The notes beneath the pieces were generated by a model that saw nothing but the letters and a program-made list of their open reading frames with translations, made no database searches and had not been told where the DNA came from. From Leptospira koniambonensis (GTDB lineage Bacteria; Spirochaetota; Leptospiria; Leptospirales; Leptospiraceae), in the NCBI RefSeq assembly GCF_004769555.1, contig NZ_RQFY01000001.1, forward strand, positions 248,001 to 312,000: a stretch of 64,000 nt of DNA. Reading direction: 5' to 3'. Positions within the stretch are counted from its first letter, which is position 1. Every line of letters starts with the position of its first letter. Position numbers and translations under genes: made by a program. Positions 36,618 through 47,832 of the stretch are shown in pieces.

Positions 36618-37442
36618 ATGAAACGCAAAATCGCATTCTGCCTGGCAATTTTTTCAATCGCAGGCATACTCAACGCTCAAGACAACCAAGCCCAAAAGAA
36701 GGAAGACGGTCAAACCGGTGCGGCTATCCTTGAAACGGAAAAAGGTCTGGATCAAAGAGTTACAGCTCTAAATGAAAGACTAAAACGTCATACAGTACTC
36801 ATGAAAATGAAAGTACGTGTTCTTCCATTCCGTACGGTTCTGTTCAAAGGAAAAGCAAACAACGATGAGTGTGTTGCTTCCAACAGTAACGCACAAGAAG
36901 ATGCAGCAAACAACTGTATCAGAGTAGAAGTTTACGATTTCATTAAGGATGAGGAAAGAGGACAAGGTAAGATCGTTCAAGGTGGACTTTCCAAGTATAT
37001 GGAAATCTACTTCGAAGGGCCAAACACAAACGATCCGGATCCTAGAATGGAACCTCCTCGTAAAATCAGCAAAATTATCAGCAAAGTTTATAAGAACAAC
37101 TTCTTGATCGAAGATAAATCAGTATCTGAGATCATCGATAGAGCTCCGAACGACCAACCAGGACATAACGATAAGATCGAACTTTTCTACCAAAAGAACG
37201 GCTATCCTGAAGGCGGTCGCCCTGAGACTCCTAGCGAAAAAGGTGTTGGTAAATACGTTCTTGCTAACGTAGAAAATACTAAGACCCACCCTATCCGTAA
37301 CTCTTTCAAAAAGACTTTCTACATTAAACATTTGGATACGTTCGACAGATTATTTACCAAAATTTTCGATTACAACGACCAATTAGGTAATGAGAATTAC
37401 AAAGAGAACGTAAACACGCTCAAGGAATCCCTGAAATACTAA
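36618..37442 (+). CDS. fcpB: Probable flagellar-coiling protein FcpB
   Basis: A 274-residue exported protein with a clear signal peptide (AFCLAIFSIAGILNAQ). The mature protein is about 28-29 kDa, charged, mostly helical, with no cysteine-rich or enzymatic motif. Size, export signal and position near fliN fit my memory of FcpB, a Leptospira-specific sheath protein of the periplasmic flagellum. I cannot align it here, so the name is a moderate-confidence assignment; another Leptospira exported protein is the alternative. Confidence 0.55.
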   Translation: MKRKIAFCLAIFSIAGILNAQDNQAQKKEDGQTGAAILETEKGLDQRVTALNERLKRHTVLMKMKVRVLPFRTVLFKGKANNDECVASNSNAQEDAANNCIRVEVYDFIKDEERGQGKIVQGGLSKYMEIYFEGPNTNDPDPRMEPPRKISKIISKVYKNNFLIEDKSVSEIIDRAPNDQPGHNDKIELFYQKNGYPEGGRPETPSEKGVGKYVLANVENTKTHPIRNSFKKTFYIKHLDTFDRLFTKIFDYNDQLGNENYKENVNTLKESLKY

Positions 37443-37447
37443 GCTAA

Positions 37448-37966
37448 GTGCGGTATATTCTTCCTTGTTCCTCCTGCGGCACCGAACTCAGGATTCCCAT
37501 CGATATGGGAAAACTGACTGTTCGGTGTCCTAGATGTTATCATTCTTTCGTTTTTGATCCAGAAGACTCCGCCAGTTTTAGAGGTGGAAGATACGATCTA
37601 CCTGGAGGAGACTCCAATACGCAGAGTCCTCGTTCCGTGCGGGGATTTTTTCGTTTTCTAGAAGATAAATTCGAATCCATCAAATCCAGATTTAGTCGGA
37701 ACAGATCTTACGGTTGGCAAAATCCTGGAGAACGTCCCAAATCATTCGAAAATTATAATGATCAGAATCGCACTGGATTCGGTCCAACACTCGCAAAATA
37801 TATTTTATTCTTTCTTATACTGATCGGGATCACAAGAACCTGTTTCTTTTCTTCTCAAAACTGGAATGAATCTGTTCCAAATTGGAATTCTCCGGAAACC
37901 CAAGAACCTTCTATTCCAAGCCCAAAAGAAGAAGATGATGATAAAGCTCCCCAAGTAGAAATTTAG
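37448..37966 (+). CDS. Zinc-ribbon membrane protein
   Basis: A 172-residue protein starting at GTG, five bases after the preceding stop. PCSSCGTELRIP and VRCPRCYHSFVF are paired CxxC knuckles of an MJ0042-type zinc ribbon. A poorly conserved-looking linker follows, then one membrane span near 117-132 (YILFFLILIGITRTCFF) and an acidic tail (EEDDDKAPQVEI). Function unknown. It is translated between the probable fcpB and rsmE. Confidence 0.72.
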   Translation: MRYILPCSSCGTELRIPIDMGKLTVRCPRCYHSFVFDPEDSASFRGGRYDLPGGDSNTQSPRSVRGFFRFLEDKFESIKSRFSRNRSYGWQNPGERPKSFENYNDQNRTGFGPTLAKYILFFLILIGITRTCFFSSQNWNESVPNWNSPETQEPSIPSPKEEDDDKAPQVEI

Positions 37967-37970
37967 ACGT

Positions 37971-38732
37971 ATGAACTATTTAATATTGGATCTCTCTCAG
38001 AAAACAAATTCTGGGGAATTCAAGATCTCCAATAAGGATCGGGTCACTCATATCCTAGACATTCTACAAAAAAAAGAAGGAGATAAGATCAAAGCCGGAT
38101 TATTAAACGATAGTTTAGGAATTTTTAAAATTCTAAAGATATCTTCCGAAGGAATTTTAGGATCTTATACACAAATTATAAAACCTAAGAGAAGAAGTCC
38201 CGGTATAAATTTAATCGTATCCATCCAAAGACCTCCGACTGTGGAAAAAATCCTAGAACTTGCCAGTGTATGGGGTGTACAATCCTTAGAATTCAGGCTT
38301 GCAATATTATCCAGAAAGGAATATCTCACCTCCCCTGTTTGGAAAGAAGAGAATATTAAAGAAAAACTAATCCTTGGAATGGAACAAGGCGGCAACGTTT
38401 TTCTTCCTAATGTAGAACTTGGATTTGTTCCTCCAGTTAAAAAGACTAGTTTCAAGAAGAAGCAGTCCATTTCGGAAATAGTATCTTCTTCTCGTAATTT
38501 TTTCTATTTGGATAAAAAAGGAAAATCCATCCAAGAGTTTCTTCCATTGGAAAAAAAAGAATATTCTATCTTAGTTGGGCCTGAACCCGGTTGGACGAAA
38601 TCAGAACTGGAAACATTCAAAAAATCGAATATCCCAGGGGTCAGGCTTTCTTCTTCTGTTTTGAGATCAGAACAAGCTGTGTCCTTCTTTCTTTCCCAAT
38701 GGGAAAACTCAAAGAACCCTCGTTTAAATTAG
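37971..38732 (+). CDS. rsmE: 16S rRNA (uracil-1498-N3) methyltransferase
   Basis: A 253-residue protein. The N-terminal PUA-like part has RVTHILDILQKKEGDKI. The C-terminal SPOUT knot carries ILVGPEPGWTKSELETF and VRLSSSVLRSEQAVSFF, the SAM-binding pattern of RsmE, with a slightly unusual PEPGW in place of PEGGF. It methylates U1498 of 16S rRNA. The stop overlaps the convergent barrel gene by four bases. Confidence 0.88.
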   Translation: MNYLILDLSQKTNSGEFKISNKDRVTHILDILQKKEGDKIKAGLLNDSLGIFKILKISSEGILGSYTQIIKPKRRSPGINLIVSIQRPPTVEKILELASVWGVQSLEFRLAILSRKEYLTSPVWKEENIKEKLILGMEQGGNVFLPNVELGFVPPVKKTSFKKKQSISEIVSSSRNFFYLDKKGKSIQEFLPLEKKEYSILVGPEPGWTKSELETFKKSNIPGVRLSSSVLRSEQAVSFFLSQWENSKNPRLN

Positions 38733-40405
38733 AAGGATAAAGAGTTAGAAAAAAGGACCTTTTGTTCGTCTTGGGCCACAAAACTATTCGATGTGCTATC
38801 GTATACCCATCTACGGATATCCTGCACTCTGATCGCGATAAATCCTAGATTCAGAGCAGCTTCAATTGCCCCTACTGAGTTATCATCTACCTTGAATGCA
38901 TCTTTGTTCTGATCAAAATTTTTACGTGTATAATAACCGGAGATCATGAATAATGAACCGATCGGAAAATACAAACCTACGAATATTCTGGAATTATTCG
39001 GTCCCGAATAATTCTCATAGTTTGCCTCTAAAGATATTCTATAAAAACTTAATACTACGGATGTGAAATATCCTTTCAGCCTTGCAGCATCCGGATCCAG
39101 AAGTTTAGCTGCTTCCAATTTTGTTACTGGAAGTTGAGAATTTACATTGGCTTGGTATCTTTCTAACTCATAAAAGCTATCGAAGTACATTGGAATATAA
39201 TTCGCATCCATATTCCTGTATTCAGGTTTGATCTTAGCGTAAATATCTTTTCCGCCGAATCTGAACATTGCACCAGTGTGAGTTCCTTTAGAATTCAATA
39301 TCTTGATCGTGTTTACATCATAGTAAGGAGTAACTTCTACATATTTTGTACTGATCAGTTTGTATTCTGCATCCATACCTTGGATGACCAATTTTTCTGA
39401 TTGTTCGACAAGAGGATTATTATTGGAATCCAAACGTAAACGACCAGTTGTATCAAATGCAAGTTGTGTAGGAGCTTTTGTATCGAATGCAGTAGTATAT
39501 CCTATAGAAAATCTATTCGCAAAATTGTCCTGATTGAAGAACTCTTTTAATTTTTCCTTACGAGACTCTGGTTTTTTCTCGATAGGGATCATTTCTTCTC
39601 TGATCTGGTGAGTCTTTTGGTCTTCTACCAATGCTCTGTATTTTTCTCTATCTTCTGGCTCTACTCCAGCTTCTTCATAAACTTTTTTTCGACCGGCCTC
39701 GTCTGCTACGTTTCCTTGTCCAAGTTGTAACATTCCGAATAGCTGGGATCTGCCTGTAAATAGATCAAATAATTTGAATGCGATTGCAAACGGACGAACG
39801 TACCCTCTGGCAGCACCTATCTCGTGAGTATAAACAGAGTTTGTAAATACCTGCAATCCACCATAATCATTATTAAAATCAGCCATGAGGCCAACATTAT
39901 AAATGTCTATCCTCTGGTTATTCACATAACGGTTTACGATGGTTCCATGCCCTATATATCCATCAAAAAGTTTCCCTGCATAAAATGAAAAGGTTGTTTC
40001 ACCTGGTTTATAAAGTCCGTACGTCCCATACCAAATATTATTGATAAGCCTTAGATAATCACTTTTTTGATCGTAATCAATTTTACGAATACTTCCCACT
40101 TTTAAGGTTGGATCTTTTGGATCCTGGTCATACGCAAGAAAGTTCATCGGAGCAGTGAGTGATAGTCCGAATTCTCCGCCAAAATTCAAATTTAAGGTAG
40201 GAGCAAGATATAGATAATAATCGTTATTAAACTTGTTCACCCCTGCATCAAATGTGAATGGATCAGGAGGTTGCATGAACTGTCTGCCAGGAGGCATCCA
40301 GAGCTGTGCTTCAAGCTCTTCCCCTGGTACTAAATAAAGGGAGAGAAGTATAATTCCCGGAAGTATTAGAGATTTCTTAATTAAATTCAAAAAGTTTAAT
40401 TTCAT
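38729..40405 (-). CDS. Predicted outer-membrane beta-barrel protein
   Basis: A 558-residue protein with a signal peptide (ILPGIILLSLYLVPG, then EELEAQ). The mature part alternates short polar and aromatic strands (YYLYLAPTLNLNFGGEFGLS, FSFYAGKLFDGYIGHG, RISLEANYENYSG) and ends FSNSLSF, with a C-terminal aromatic as in BamA-assembled barrels. I do not recognise a named Leptospira OMP. The middle (residues about 230-290) is charged and could be a loop. It is divergent from metY. Confidence 0.7.
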   Translation of the reverse strand: MKLNFLNLIKKSLILPGIILLSLYLVPGEELEAQLWMPPGRQFMQPPDPFTFDAGVNKFNNDYYLYLAPTLNLNFGGEFGLSLTAPMNFLAYDQDPKDPTLKVGSIRKIDYDQKSDYLRLINNIWYGTYGLYKPGETTFSFYAGKLFDGYIGHGTIVNRYVNNQRIDIYNVGLMADFNNDYGGLQVFTNSVYTHEIGAARGYVRPFAIAFKLFDLFTGRSQLFGMLQLGQGNVADEAGRKKVYEEAGVEPEDREKYRALVEDQKTHQIREEMIPIEKKPESRKEKLKEFFNQDNFANRFSIGYTTAFDTKAPTQLAFDTTGRLRLDSNNNPLVEQSEKLVIQGMDAEYKLISTKYVEVTPYYDVNTIKILNSKGTHTGAMFRFGGKDIYAKIKPEYRNMDANYIPMYFDSFYELERYQANVNSQLPVTKLEAAKLLDPDAARLKGYFTSVVLSFYRISLEANYENYSGPNNSRIFVGLYFPIGSLFMISGYYTRKNFDQNKDAFKVDDNSVGAIEAALNLGFIAIRVQDIRRWVYDSTSNSFVAQDEQKVLFSNSLSF

Positions 40406-42046
<1,641 letters not shown>

Positions 42047-42162
42047 CTTCCGACTCCGTTCAAAAAATCGTCTAATAATCGGCCACTTTCTCTTTTTACT
42101 TTCCTAAGCTTGCTTTGGATCGTCGAAAAAGGAAAGTGGCTTAGTTATTTGGAACTTAAATC
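42047..42162 (+). promoter_or_regulatory. metY-metX spacer with competing hairpin stems
   Basis: GCCACTTTC (42082-42090) can pair with GAAAGTGGC (42132-42140), while ACTTTCC (42098-42104) can pair with GGAAAGT (42131-42137). Both need the same 3' arm. A third arm, CTAAGC (42104-42109), matches GCTTAG (42139-42144). The metX ribosome site GGAAC is about 15 bases beyond. This is the form of a leader switch; I do not recognise a named riboswitch. Confidence 0.4.
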
Positions 42163-43272
42163 ATGGGATCGAATCAATCCGTTGGAATAGTAGAACCTAA
42201 AACCGCAGTGCTGGGAGATCTACGCCTGGACAACGGCTCCGTTCTTTCCCCTACCATAGTAGCCTACGAGACTTATGGAACTCTTTCTCCAAACAAAGAC
42301 AATGCAATCTTAATCTGCCATGCACTTTCAGGTGACGCTCATGCAGCAGGCTTTCATTCAGAAGCAGACAAACGTCCTGGATGGTGGGATGAATATATTG
42401 GCCCTGGCAAATCATTTGATACAAATCAATATTTTATAATATCTTCTAATGTGATCGGTGGATGTAAGGGGTCGTCCGGACCTATGAGCACCAACCCAGT
42501 CAGCGGTAAACCTTATGGATCGAGCTTTCCTTTCGTTTCCATTAAGGATATGGTAGCTGCTCAAAAACTTTTAGTAGAATCTTTCGGTATCCAAAGATTG
42601 CTCTGTGTTGCTGGCGGCTCCATGGGTGGAATGCAAGCTTTACAATGGAGCATTTCTTATCCGGATGCTTTAGAGAATTGTATAATCCTTGCTTCTTCTG
42701 CTGAACATTCTGCGATGCAAATCGCTTTTAATGAAGTGGGAAGGCAAGCTATCCTCTCCGATCCGAATTGGAATAACGGCTTATACGAAGAGAGTGCAAC
42801 TCCTAGAAAAGGTCTTGCACTCGCTCGAATGATGGGGCATATCACTTATCTTTCTGACCATAAGATGAGAGAAAAATTCGGCAGGAAACCTCCTATCGGA
42901 AACTTATTAAACTCTGATTTTGCGGTCGGAAGTTATCTGATCTATCAGGGAGAAAGTTTCGTAGATCGTTTTGATGCAAATTCATATATCTATGTGACCA
43001 AGGCATTAGATCATTTTAGCTTGGGCAAAGGACAAGAACTTACTAAAGCTCTTAGTCCAGCTCAATGTAGATTTTTAGTGGTCTCTTATAGTTCTGACTG
43101 GCTTTACCCACCTTCTCAATCCAGAGAGATCGTAAGAAGTTTAGAAGCTTCTGATAAAAGAGTCTTTTATGTGGAGCTTACTACGAACGAAGGCCATGAT
43201 AGTTTTCTTCTTCCAAACCAAAGACAAGAAGATGTGATCCGAGGTTTTCTAAATATGCCGGTGAACGAATGA
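42163..43272 (+). CDS. metX: Homoserine O-acetyltransferase
   Basis: A 369-residue alpha/beta-hydrolase. The nucleophile serine is in [13 protein letters not shown] near residue 150, the aspartate in [10 protein letters not shown] and the histidine in GHDSFLLPN. The [13 protein letters not shown] segment is characteristic of MetX. It activates homoserine for MetY. The metW ATG overlaps the stop as ATGA. Confidence 0.96.
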   Translation: MGSNQSVGIVEPKTAVLGDLRLDNGSVLSPTIVAYETYGTLSPNKDNAILICHALSGDAHAAGFHSEADKRPGWWDEYIGPGKSFDTNQYFIISSNVIGGCKGSSGPMSTNPVSGKPYGSSFPFVSIKDMVAAQKLLVESFGIQRLLCVAGGSMGGMQALQWSISYPDALENCIILASSAEHSAMQIAFNEVGRQAILSDPNWNNGLYEESATPRKGLALARMMGHITYLSDHKMREKFGRKPPIGNLLNSDFAVGSYLIYQGESFVDRFDANSYIYVTKALDHFSLGKGQELTKALSPAQCRFLVVSYSSDWLYPPSQSREIVRSLEASDKRVFYVELTTNEGHDSFLLPNQRQEDVIRGFLNMPVNE

Positions 43273-43880
43273 TAGATTCTAAGATCTTAAGTAGCACTAC
43301 TCTGAGTGAAAGACCGGACTTCGCGTATATTCTGGATACAATCTCACCAGGCTCCAGAGTTTTGGACCTTGGCTGTGGTAATGGAGATCTTCTCTATCTT
43401 CTAAAACAAAAAGGAATTAGAGGACAAGGGATCGAGAAGGATGAGGACGCAATCGTAGAATGTATCCGCAAGGGTGTGTATGTTCACCATGGAGATATTG
43501 ACGAGGGCTTAAATCATCACGAAGACAAACGTTTTGATTATGTGATCTTAAACCAAACCATCCAAGAGACTAGACATCCCGGCGATATCATTAAGGAATG
43601 TTTGAGGATCGGTAAACGAGTGATCATCGTTTTCCCGAATTTTGGATACTGGGAAGTTCGTTTCAGAATCTTATTCCAAGGAAAAACGCCTGTTACGGAT
43701 CTTCTTCCTTATCGTTGGTTCAATACACCAAACCTGCACTTTTTATCCGTTCTGGATTTCCAGGAATTCTGCGATATTCGTGGTTTTACGGTAGAAGACA
43801 GAGCATTCTTCACTGACTTAAAGCAGGTAAAGTTTAGTCCGAACTTTTTTGCAAAGTTAGCGCTTTTCCAGATTAGATAG
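43269..43880 (+). CDS. metW: Methionine biosynthesis protein MetW
   Basis: A 203-residue class I SAM-methyltransferase-fold protein. [16 protein letters not shown] near residue 35 is the SAM-binding loop, and [18 protein letters not shown] and [17 protein letters not shown] are MetW signatures. It works with MetX in many bacteria, presumably tuning it. Four-base overlap with metX. Confidence 0.95.
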   Translation: MIDSKILSSTTLSERPDFAYILDTISPGSRVLDLGCGNGDLLYLLKQKGIRGQGIEKDEDAIVECIRKGVYVHHGDIDEGLNHHEDKRFDYVILNQTIQETRHPGDIIKECLRIGKRVIIVFPNFGYWEVRFRILFQGKTPVTDLLPYRWFNTPNLHFLSVLDFQEFCDIRGFTVEDRAFFTDLKQVKFSPNFFAKLALFQIR

Positions 43881-43943
43881 TTTCGCACAGAGATCGCTGA
43901 GGACGCAGAGAATTTTCTCACGCAGAGACGCCAAGGCGCGGAG
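43881..43943. repeat. Dispersed G/C-rich repeat, copy A
   Basis: A 63-base element with CGCAGAGA units just after the metW stop. It matches copy B (44373-44434) over most of its length: shared TTTCGCAC start, TTTTCTCACGCAGAGACGC middle, and GAG end. A related TGTAGGAGTTCC motif follows at 43951-43962. It looks like a leptospiral intergenic repeat family. Confidence 0.7.
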
Positions 43944-44089
43944 GGTCTCTTGTAGGAGTTCCACAACTGGGACCTGTCTATCTTAACAACTTTTGAAATT
44001 CCCTACTTTGGTGCAAGACCGCGTATAATAGTTTACAGAATGAAAAATATCTTCTTCAGCGCTAGGCTTAATTCTGACTTCTAAATTTG

Positions 44090-44317
44090 TCACTTTTTAG
44101 AATGTAAGATCCGATTTTTAAGCTCTGTCCAAGATATTCCGACTGTATTTTGTTCACTAGCAAATCTTTCATCCAATAACTGCTTATCTTCTTTAGAAAC
44201 GTGAATCGCAGGATTTTTTAAGGCAATTTGATCCCATATAGTGGAAAGAGCATCGATCTGCTCTTCGATTTGCATACTTTGAATCTCACCTATCGTTATT
44301 TTAGGAAGGATATTCAT
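44090..44317 (-). CDS. Orphan addiction-module antitoxin (TIGR02574-like)
   Basis: A 75-residue protein of the putative addiction-module component family (unstable antitoxin, PF09720-like). It is helical, with LSTIWDQIA near residue 24, EDKQLLDERFASEQ and the end WTELKNRI. These are normally followed by a RelE/ParE-type toxin, but nothing coding follows on the minus strand before metW. It stands alone between two repeat copies, so it may be a solitary remnant or act with a distant toxin. Confidence 0.75.
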   Translation of the reverse strand: MNILPKITIGEIQSMQIEEQIDALSTIWDQIALKNPAIHVSKEDKQLLDERFASEQNTVGISWTELKNRILHSKK

Positions 44318-44372
44318 TATTTAAATTTATACATCAAAATGTATCCAAAATCAAGTCAGAAATCTGAAAGAT

Positions 44373-44551
44373 TTTCGCACGGAGTTCGCAGAGAACACAG
44401 AGATTTTCTCACGCAGAGACGCGAAGCCGCAGAGATCGGAAAGAAATTGCGATGTTGGGGTTCCTACATGCGAGTATAAAGTGGGGTGTTAGAGTTCCTA
44501 CATCGCACACACAAAAAATCTCTCCGTGAACTCTGTGTTCTCCGCGCGAAC
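44373..44551. repeat. Dispersed repeat copy B plus inverted partner
   Basis: Copy B is at 44373-44434. An inverted partner lies at 44531-44551: CTCTGTGTTCTCCGCGCGAA is nearly the reverse complement of 44383-44402, and it runs into the ddl stop codon. Between them GTTCCTACAT occurs twice (44460-44469, 44494-44503). The arms could fold into a large stem-loop at the ddl 3' end. Confidence 0.7.
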
Positions 44552-45606
44552 TAGCCGACAGCGATCTTCCCTGCTCTTTCTAATGCCTGGTCGATCAAAG
44601 ACTGGTACAATGTTTGGATTGGAATTCCTGCAGCTTTTGCTTGTTGAGGGATCAGACTAGTTTCCGTCATTCCGGGTAACGTATTTGTTTCGAGAACGAA
44701 TGGAATTTCTCCCACGACTATAAAATCTGTTCTAGAGTAACCTTCGCATCCTAAAGTTTTATGAGCTAGGATGGATTGTTCCTGGATCTTGGAGATAATT
44801 TTTTCTGGTAAACGAGCAGGAGTAATCTCTTGAGAAAGTCCAGGTTTGTATTTGGATTCTACGTCGAAAAATTCACCACCTGGAATGATTTCAGTAGGAG
44901 GAAGTGCTTCTAAAATTCTTTTGGTATCTTCTTTCTTTTCCCAAACTCCGCAGGAAACTTCCGTTCCTTTTAAGAATTTCTGCAAGATCGCATGTTCCTC
45001 TGCATCAAAGAATTCAGGTAATCTTTTACGAAGATCTTCCGGTCCTTCTATCCTGAATGTATGAAAACTAGAACCGCCTTCTACCGGTTTTAGAAAAAGT
45101 GGATATTCTAAAGCTGAGTTTTCGACCGAAGTCGGATTTTCAGAATATTCTTTTTTCTTCAATTCCCAAAATGGAGCAACTGACATTCCAGCAAGTTGGA
45201 ATAATCGATTTGCTCTGATCTTGTCCATTGCAAGCGCAGATGCTTTTACGTCTGAACCAGTGAATGGAATTCCAAGAACTTTTAAGAATCCTTGGACAGA
45301 TCCGTCTTCACCGCTGGTTCCATGTAACCCTAAAAATGCTATATCACAATCTAATGAGGAAAATGCTCCGGCTACAGTAGAATGAAGTTCTTCGAATTCT
45401 TTTAAATACTCTTCTGGATTTTTGGAATTTCCTTCCGGAAACTCGGGTCGATACTCTTTAGGGATCACCCATCTGCCGTCTCTGGAAATCAGAATGGGTT
45501 TGACCGAATGTCCCATGGAAGACAAAGTTTTACTTATGAAAGTGCCTGTGCGCAGGGAAATTTCGTGTTCTGTGGAAGTTCCGCCGAATAAAACTGCAAT
45601 TTTCAA
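44551..45606 (-). CDS. ddl: D-alanine-D-alanine ligase
   Basis: A 351-residue ATP-grasp ligase. VLFGGTSTEHEISLRTG at the start, FLGLHGTSGEDGSVQGFL, PLFLKPVEGGSSF, CEGYSRTDFIVVG and the C-terminal ETNTLPGMTETSLIPQQAKA are Ddl motifs. It makes D-Ala-D-Ala for peptidoglycan. It is transcribed alone; the repeat at its 3' end reaches the stop codon. Confidence 0.97.
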   Translation of the reverse strand: MKIAVLFGGTSTEHEISLRTGTFISKTLSSMGHSVKPILISRDGRWVIPKEYRPEFPEGNSKNPEEYLKEFEELHSTVAGAFSSLDCDIAFLGLHGTSGEDGSVQGFLKVLGIPFTGSDVKASALAMDKIRANRLFQLAGMSVAPFWELKKKEYSENPTSVENSALEYPLFLKPVEGGSSFHTFRIEGPEDLRKRLPEFFDAEEHAILQKFLKGTEVSCGVWEKKEDTKRILEALPPTEIIPGGEFFDVESKYKPGLSQEITPARLPEKIISKIQEQSILAHKTLGCEGYSRTDFIVVGEIPFVLETNTLPGMTETSLIPQQAKAAGIPIQTLYQSLIDQALERAGKIAVG

Positions 45607-45644
45607 TGATCTAATCCCCTGTTGCTTAGGATTTCCTGGGAAGA

Positions 45645-47045
45645 ATGATAAATAAGAATCTAGTACTGATCCTTTTCTTCCTAGTTTGTACGGAAAGTCT
45701 ATTTTCAGAATACCCTTTCAAACCGGTTTCTCCTTATCCTTCCGATTACAAACAATTTTGGTTCTTATACCAATCTGAAAAAAGATTGGGAGAAGAAGAA
45801 CATATCTTCAGACCATTCTTCTCCACTTATAAAGAAACCAAATCCAATTATAGATACGATACTTTCTTATTTCCGATTTACTATTCTGAAAAGACTGATT
45901 ATTGGAGGGTCTGGAGTTTTCTATTCTTTGTTAGTGGAACAGAAACCTACCATGATGATATTGGTTGGGACGAGGACACTCTTTCTCCATTTCTGATCTG
46001 GGGAAAAGGAGAAACTGCTAGAGAGTCTTATTTAGGATTTTTTCCTTTGTTCGGAAGATTGCGAGGTAAAGCAAGTTATTCCGAACTGAACTTTACACTC
46101 TTCCCTCTTTATTCTAATTGGAAGTACAAGAATTATAATGCCCACGGGATCTTATGGCCTCTCGTCATGTGGGGAGGTTCAGAAGTCAGAAATGATTTAC
46201 GGATCTTTCCTTTTTATTCTCATAAGATCCATAAAGGAAAATACGAACGTTATTCTGTTCTTTGGCCATTTATTCAATGGGGAAGTATCAATGAAGACAA
46301 GAGAGAACCATTCACTTATAAAATGTTTTGGCCCTTCTACCTTGCTAAGGATTCTGAATTTGGAAATATGAAAGCAAGAGCTTTTCTTTGGCTTCCTGTT
46401 TTAGGTTCTTTGTTTTCTTATGGGTACGATAAAAGGACGCATGAAAAAGATCTGAATGTTCTGTTTTTCCTTTTCCAATATGGCCAGAACGATGACGAGG
46501 ATTACAGAAAATTAATCCTATTTCCTTTTTACGGTTATTATAGATTTGCGTACAAGGAAACCCGATTTTTCACTCCATTCTATTTTCGCTTGAGCACAGA
46601 CAGCCATCATCTTAAATCTTCTGAAACTTATTTCATTCCATTTTGGTGGAGAACAAACAGGACTTACGTTCAGTGGGGAAGAGAAGATAATTATTATAAA
46701 CTATGGCCGCTCTTTCGTTGGCATGAAGACAGAGAGGGCAACCTGACTTGGAATTTCCTTTCTTTATTTCCTATAAAATCAGAACTTGTGGAAAGGATCT
46801 GGGATCCAATTTGGTCCATCGTCGAGTATCAAAAATTATCTAATGGAGAAAAAAGACTCTCTTTTTTAATGAGATTTTATACCCAGAGATGGAACGAAGA
46901 AGAATTGCATATCCATGTGCCTTTGCTCGTGGAATACAGTTCAACTCCGGAAAAAACTTCTTATCAATTTTTATACGGTCTATTCGGATTAGAAAAAACT
47001 AAGAATAAGACTACGGTGCAGATTTTTTGGTGGATTAGGCTCTAA
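45645..47045 (+). CDS. Exported aromatic-rich repeat protein upstream of Mla genes
   Basis: A 466-residue protein with a signal peptide ([18 protein letters not shown]). The mature part repeats short units such as [31 protein letters not shown] and LFPFYGYY, about every 40-50 residues. The pattern suggests a beta-rich, possibly barrel-like, outer-membrane or periplasmic protein. I know no named family. It ends five bases before MlaE, so it may be a partner in lipid transport to the outer membrane, by inference from context. Confidence 0.7.
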   Translation: MINKNLVLILFFLVCTESLFSEYPFKPVSPYPSDYKQFWFLYQSEKRLGEEEHIFRPFFSTYKETKSNYRYDTFLFPIYYSEKTDYWRVWSFLFFVSGTETYHDDIGWDEDTLSPFLIWGKGETARESYLGFFPLFGRLRGKASYSELNFTLFPLYSNWKYKNYNAHGILWPLVMWGGSEVRNDLRIFPFYSHKIHKGKYERYSVLWPFIQWGSINEDKREPFTYKMFWPFYLAKDSEFGNMKARAFLWLPVLGSLFSYGYDKRTHEKDLNVLFFLFQYGQNDDEDYRKLILFPFYGYYRFAYKETRFFTPFYFRLSTDSHHLKSSETYFIPFWWRTNRTYVQWGREDNYYKLWPLFRWHEDREGNLTWNFLSLFPIKSELVERIWDPIWSIVEYQKLSNGEKRLSFLMRFYTQRWNEEELHIHVPLLVEYSSTPEKTSYQFLYGLFGLEKTKNKTTVQIFWWIRL

Positions 47046-47050
47046 TCGAA

Positions 47051-47830
47051 ATGTTGGAATCCCTTAAAGAAAAAACGAATGATACTCTTTACTCTGCAGG
47101 TTATACGATTGTACTAATTGCAGAGACCTTCTTAAACCTAAGATTCACCGTTGAAAAACGGAAAGAAATTTTAGATCAAATGTTTATCGCAGGTGTAGGA
47201 AGTTTGTTTGTGGTATCGGTGGTTGCTGTTTTTACAGGAATGCTTCTTACCCTAAACACAGGACTTGGTCTAAAAGATTTCGGGGCAGAAGGACAGATCG
47301 GACTTCTTCTTACAATCACTCTCACCCGAGAGATGTCCCCTTTTATGACTGCGCTTATCTTAGCAGCATCAATTGGTTCTGCGATCGCTGCTGAGATCGG
47401 GACCATGAAAGTTTCTGAAGAAATAGATGCTCTCGAAGTGATGTCAATTGATCCAGTCAGATTTCTTGTATTTCCGAGAGTATTAGGTTTTTCTTTAATG
47501 GTTCCTGTGCTTTGTGTATATTCCAGTATATTAGGAATTTTAGGTGGAGCGATCGTAGGACATTTCCAATTGGGAATTGAATATATAGTATATTTCCAGG
47601 ACGTGAATGAAAGGATCACTTCAATTCCAGGTCTAAAAGATCTTTATACGGGTTTATTCAAAGGTTATGTATTCGGTCTTATCATTTCTGCAATATCTTG
47701 TTCTCATGGTCTCCGAACTTCAGGTGGAGCCATAGGTGTGGGTAGAGCCACAAGAGAATCAGTTGTGACTTCTTTCTTGATGGTTATCTTTTTTGGTTAT
47801 GTGATCACGGCGATCTTTTACAGGCAATAG
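47051..47830 (+). CDS. mlaE: MlaE-type ABC permease
   Basis: A 259-residue permease with an N-terminal amphipathic helix and about five membrane helices. [40 protein letters not shown] and the C-terminal [16 protein letters not shown] are the MlaE/Yrb signatures. It moves phospholipid between inner membrane and the MCE protein. MlaF begins two bases downstream. Confidence 0.93.
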   Translation: MLESLKEKTNDTLYSAGYTIVLIAETFLNLRFTVEKRKEILDQMFIAGVGSLFVVSVVAVFTGMLLTLNTGLGLKDFGAEGQIGLLLTITLTREMSPFMTALILAASIGSAIAAEIGTMKVSEEIDALEVMSIDPVRFLVFPRVLGFSLMVPVLCVYSSILGILGGAIVGHFQLGIEYIVYFQDVNERITSIPGLKDLYTGLFKGYVFGLIISAISCSHGLRTSGGAIGVGRATRESVVTSFLMVIFFGYVITAIFYRQ

Positions 47831-47832
47831 TC

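Noticed and set aside
43881..44551. CRISPR array suggested by repeated CGCAGAGA units
   Set aside because: Only two imperfect copies in direct orientation and one inverted, with a gene between them; no regular spacers or cas genes.
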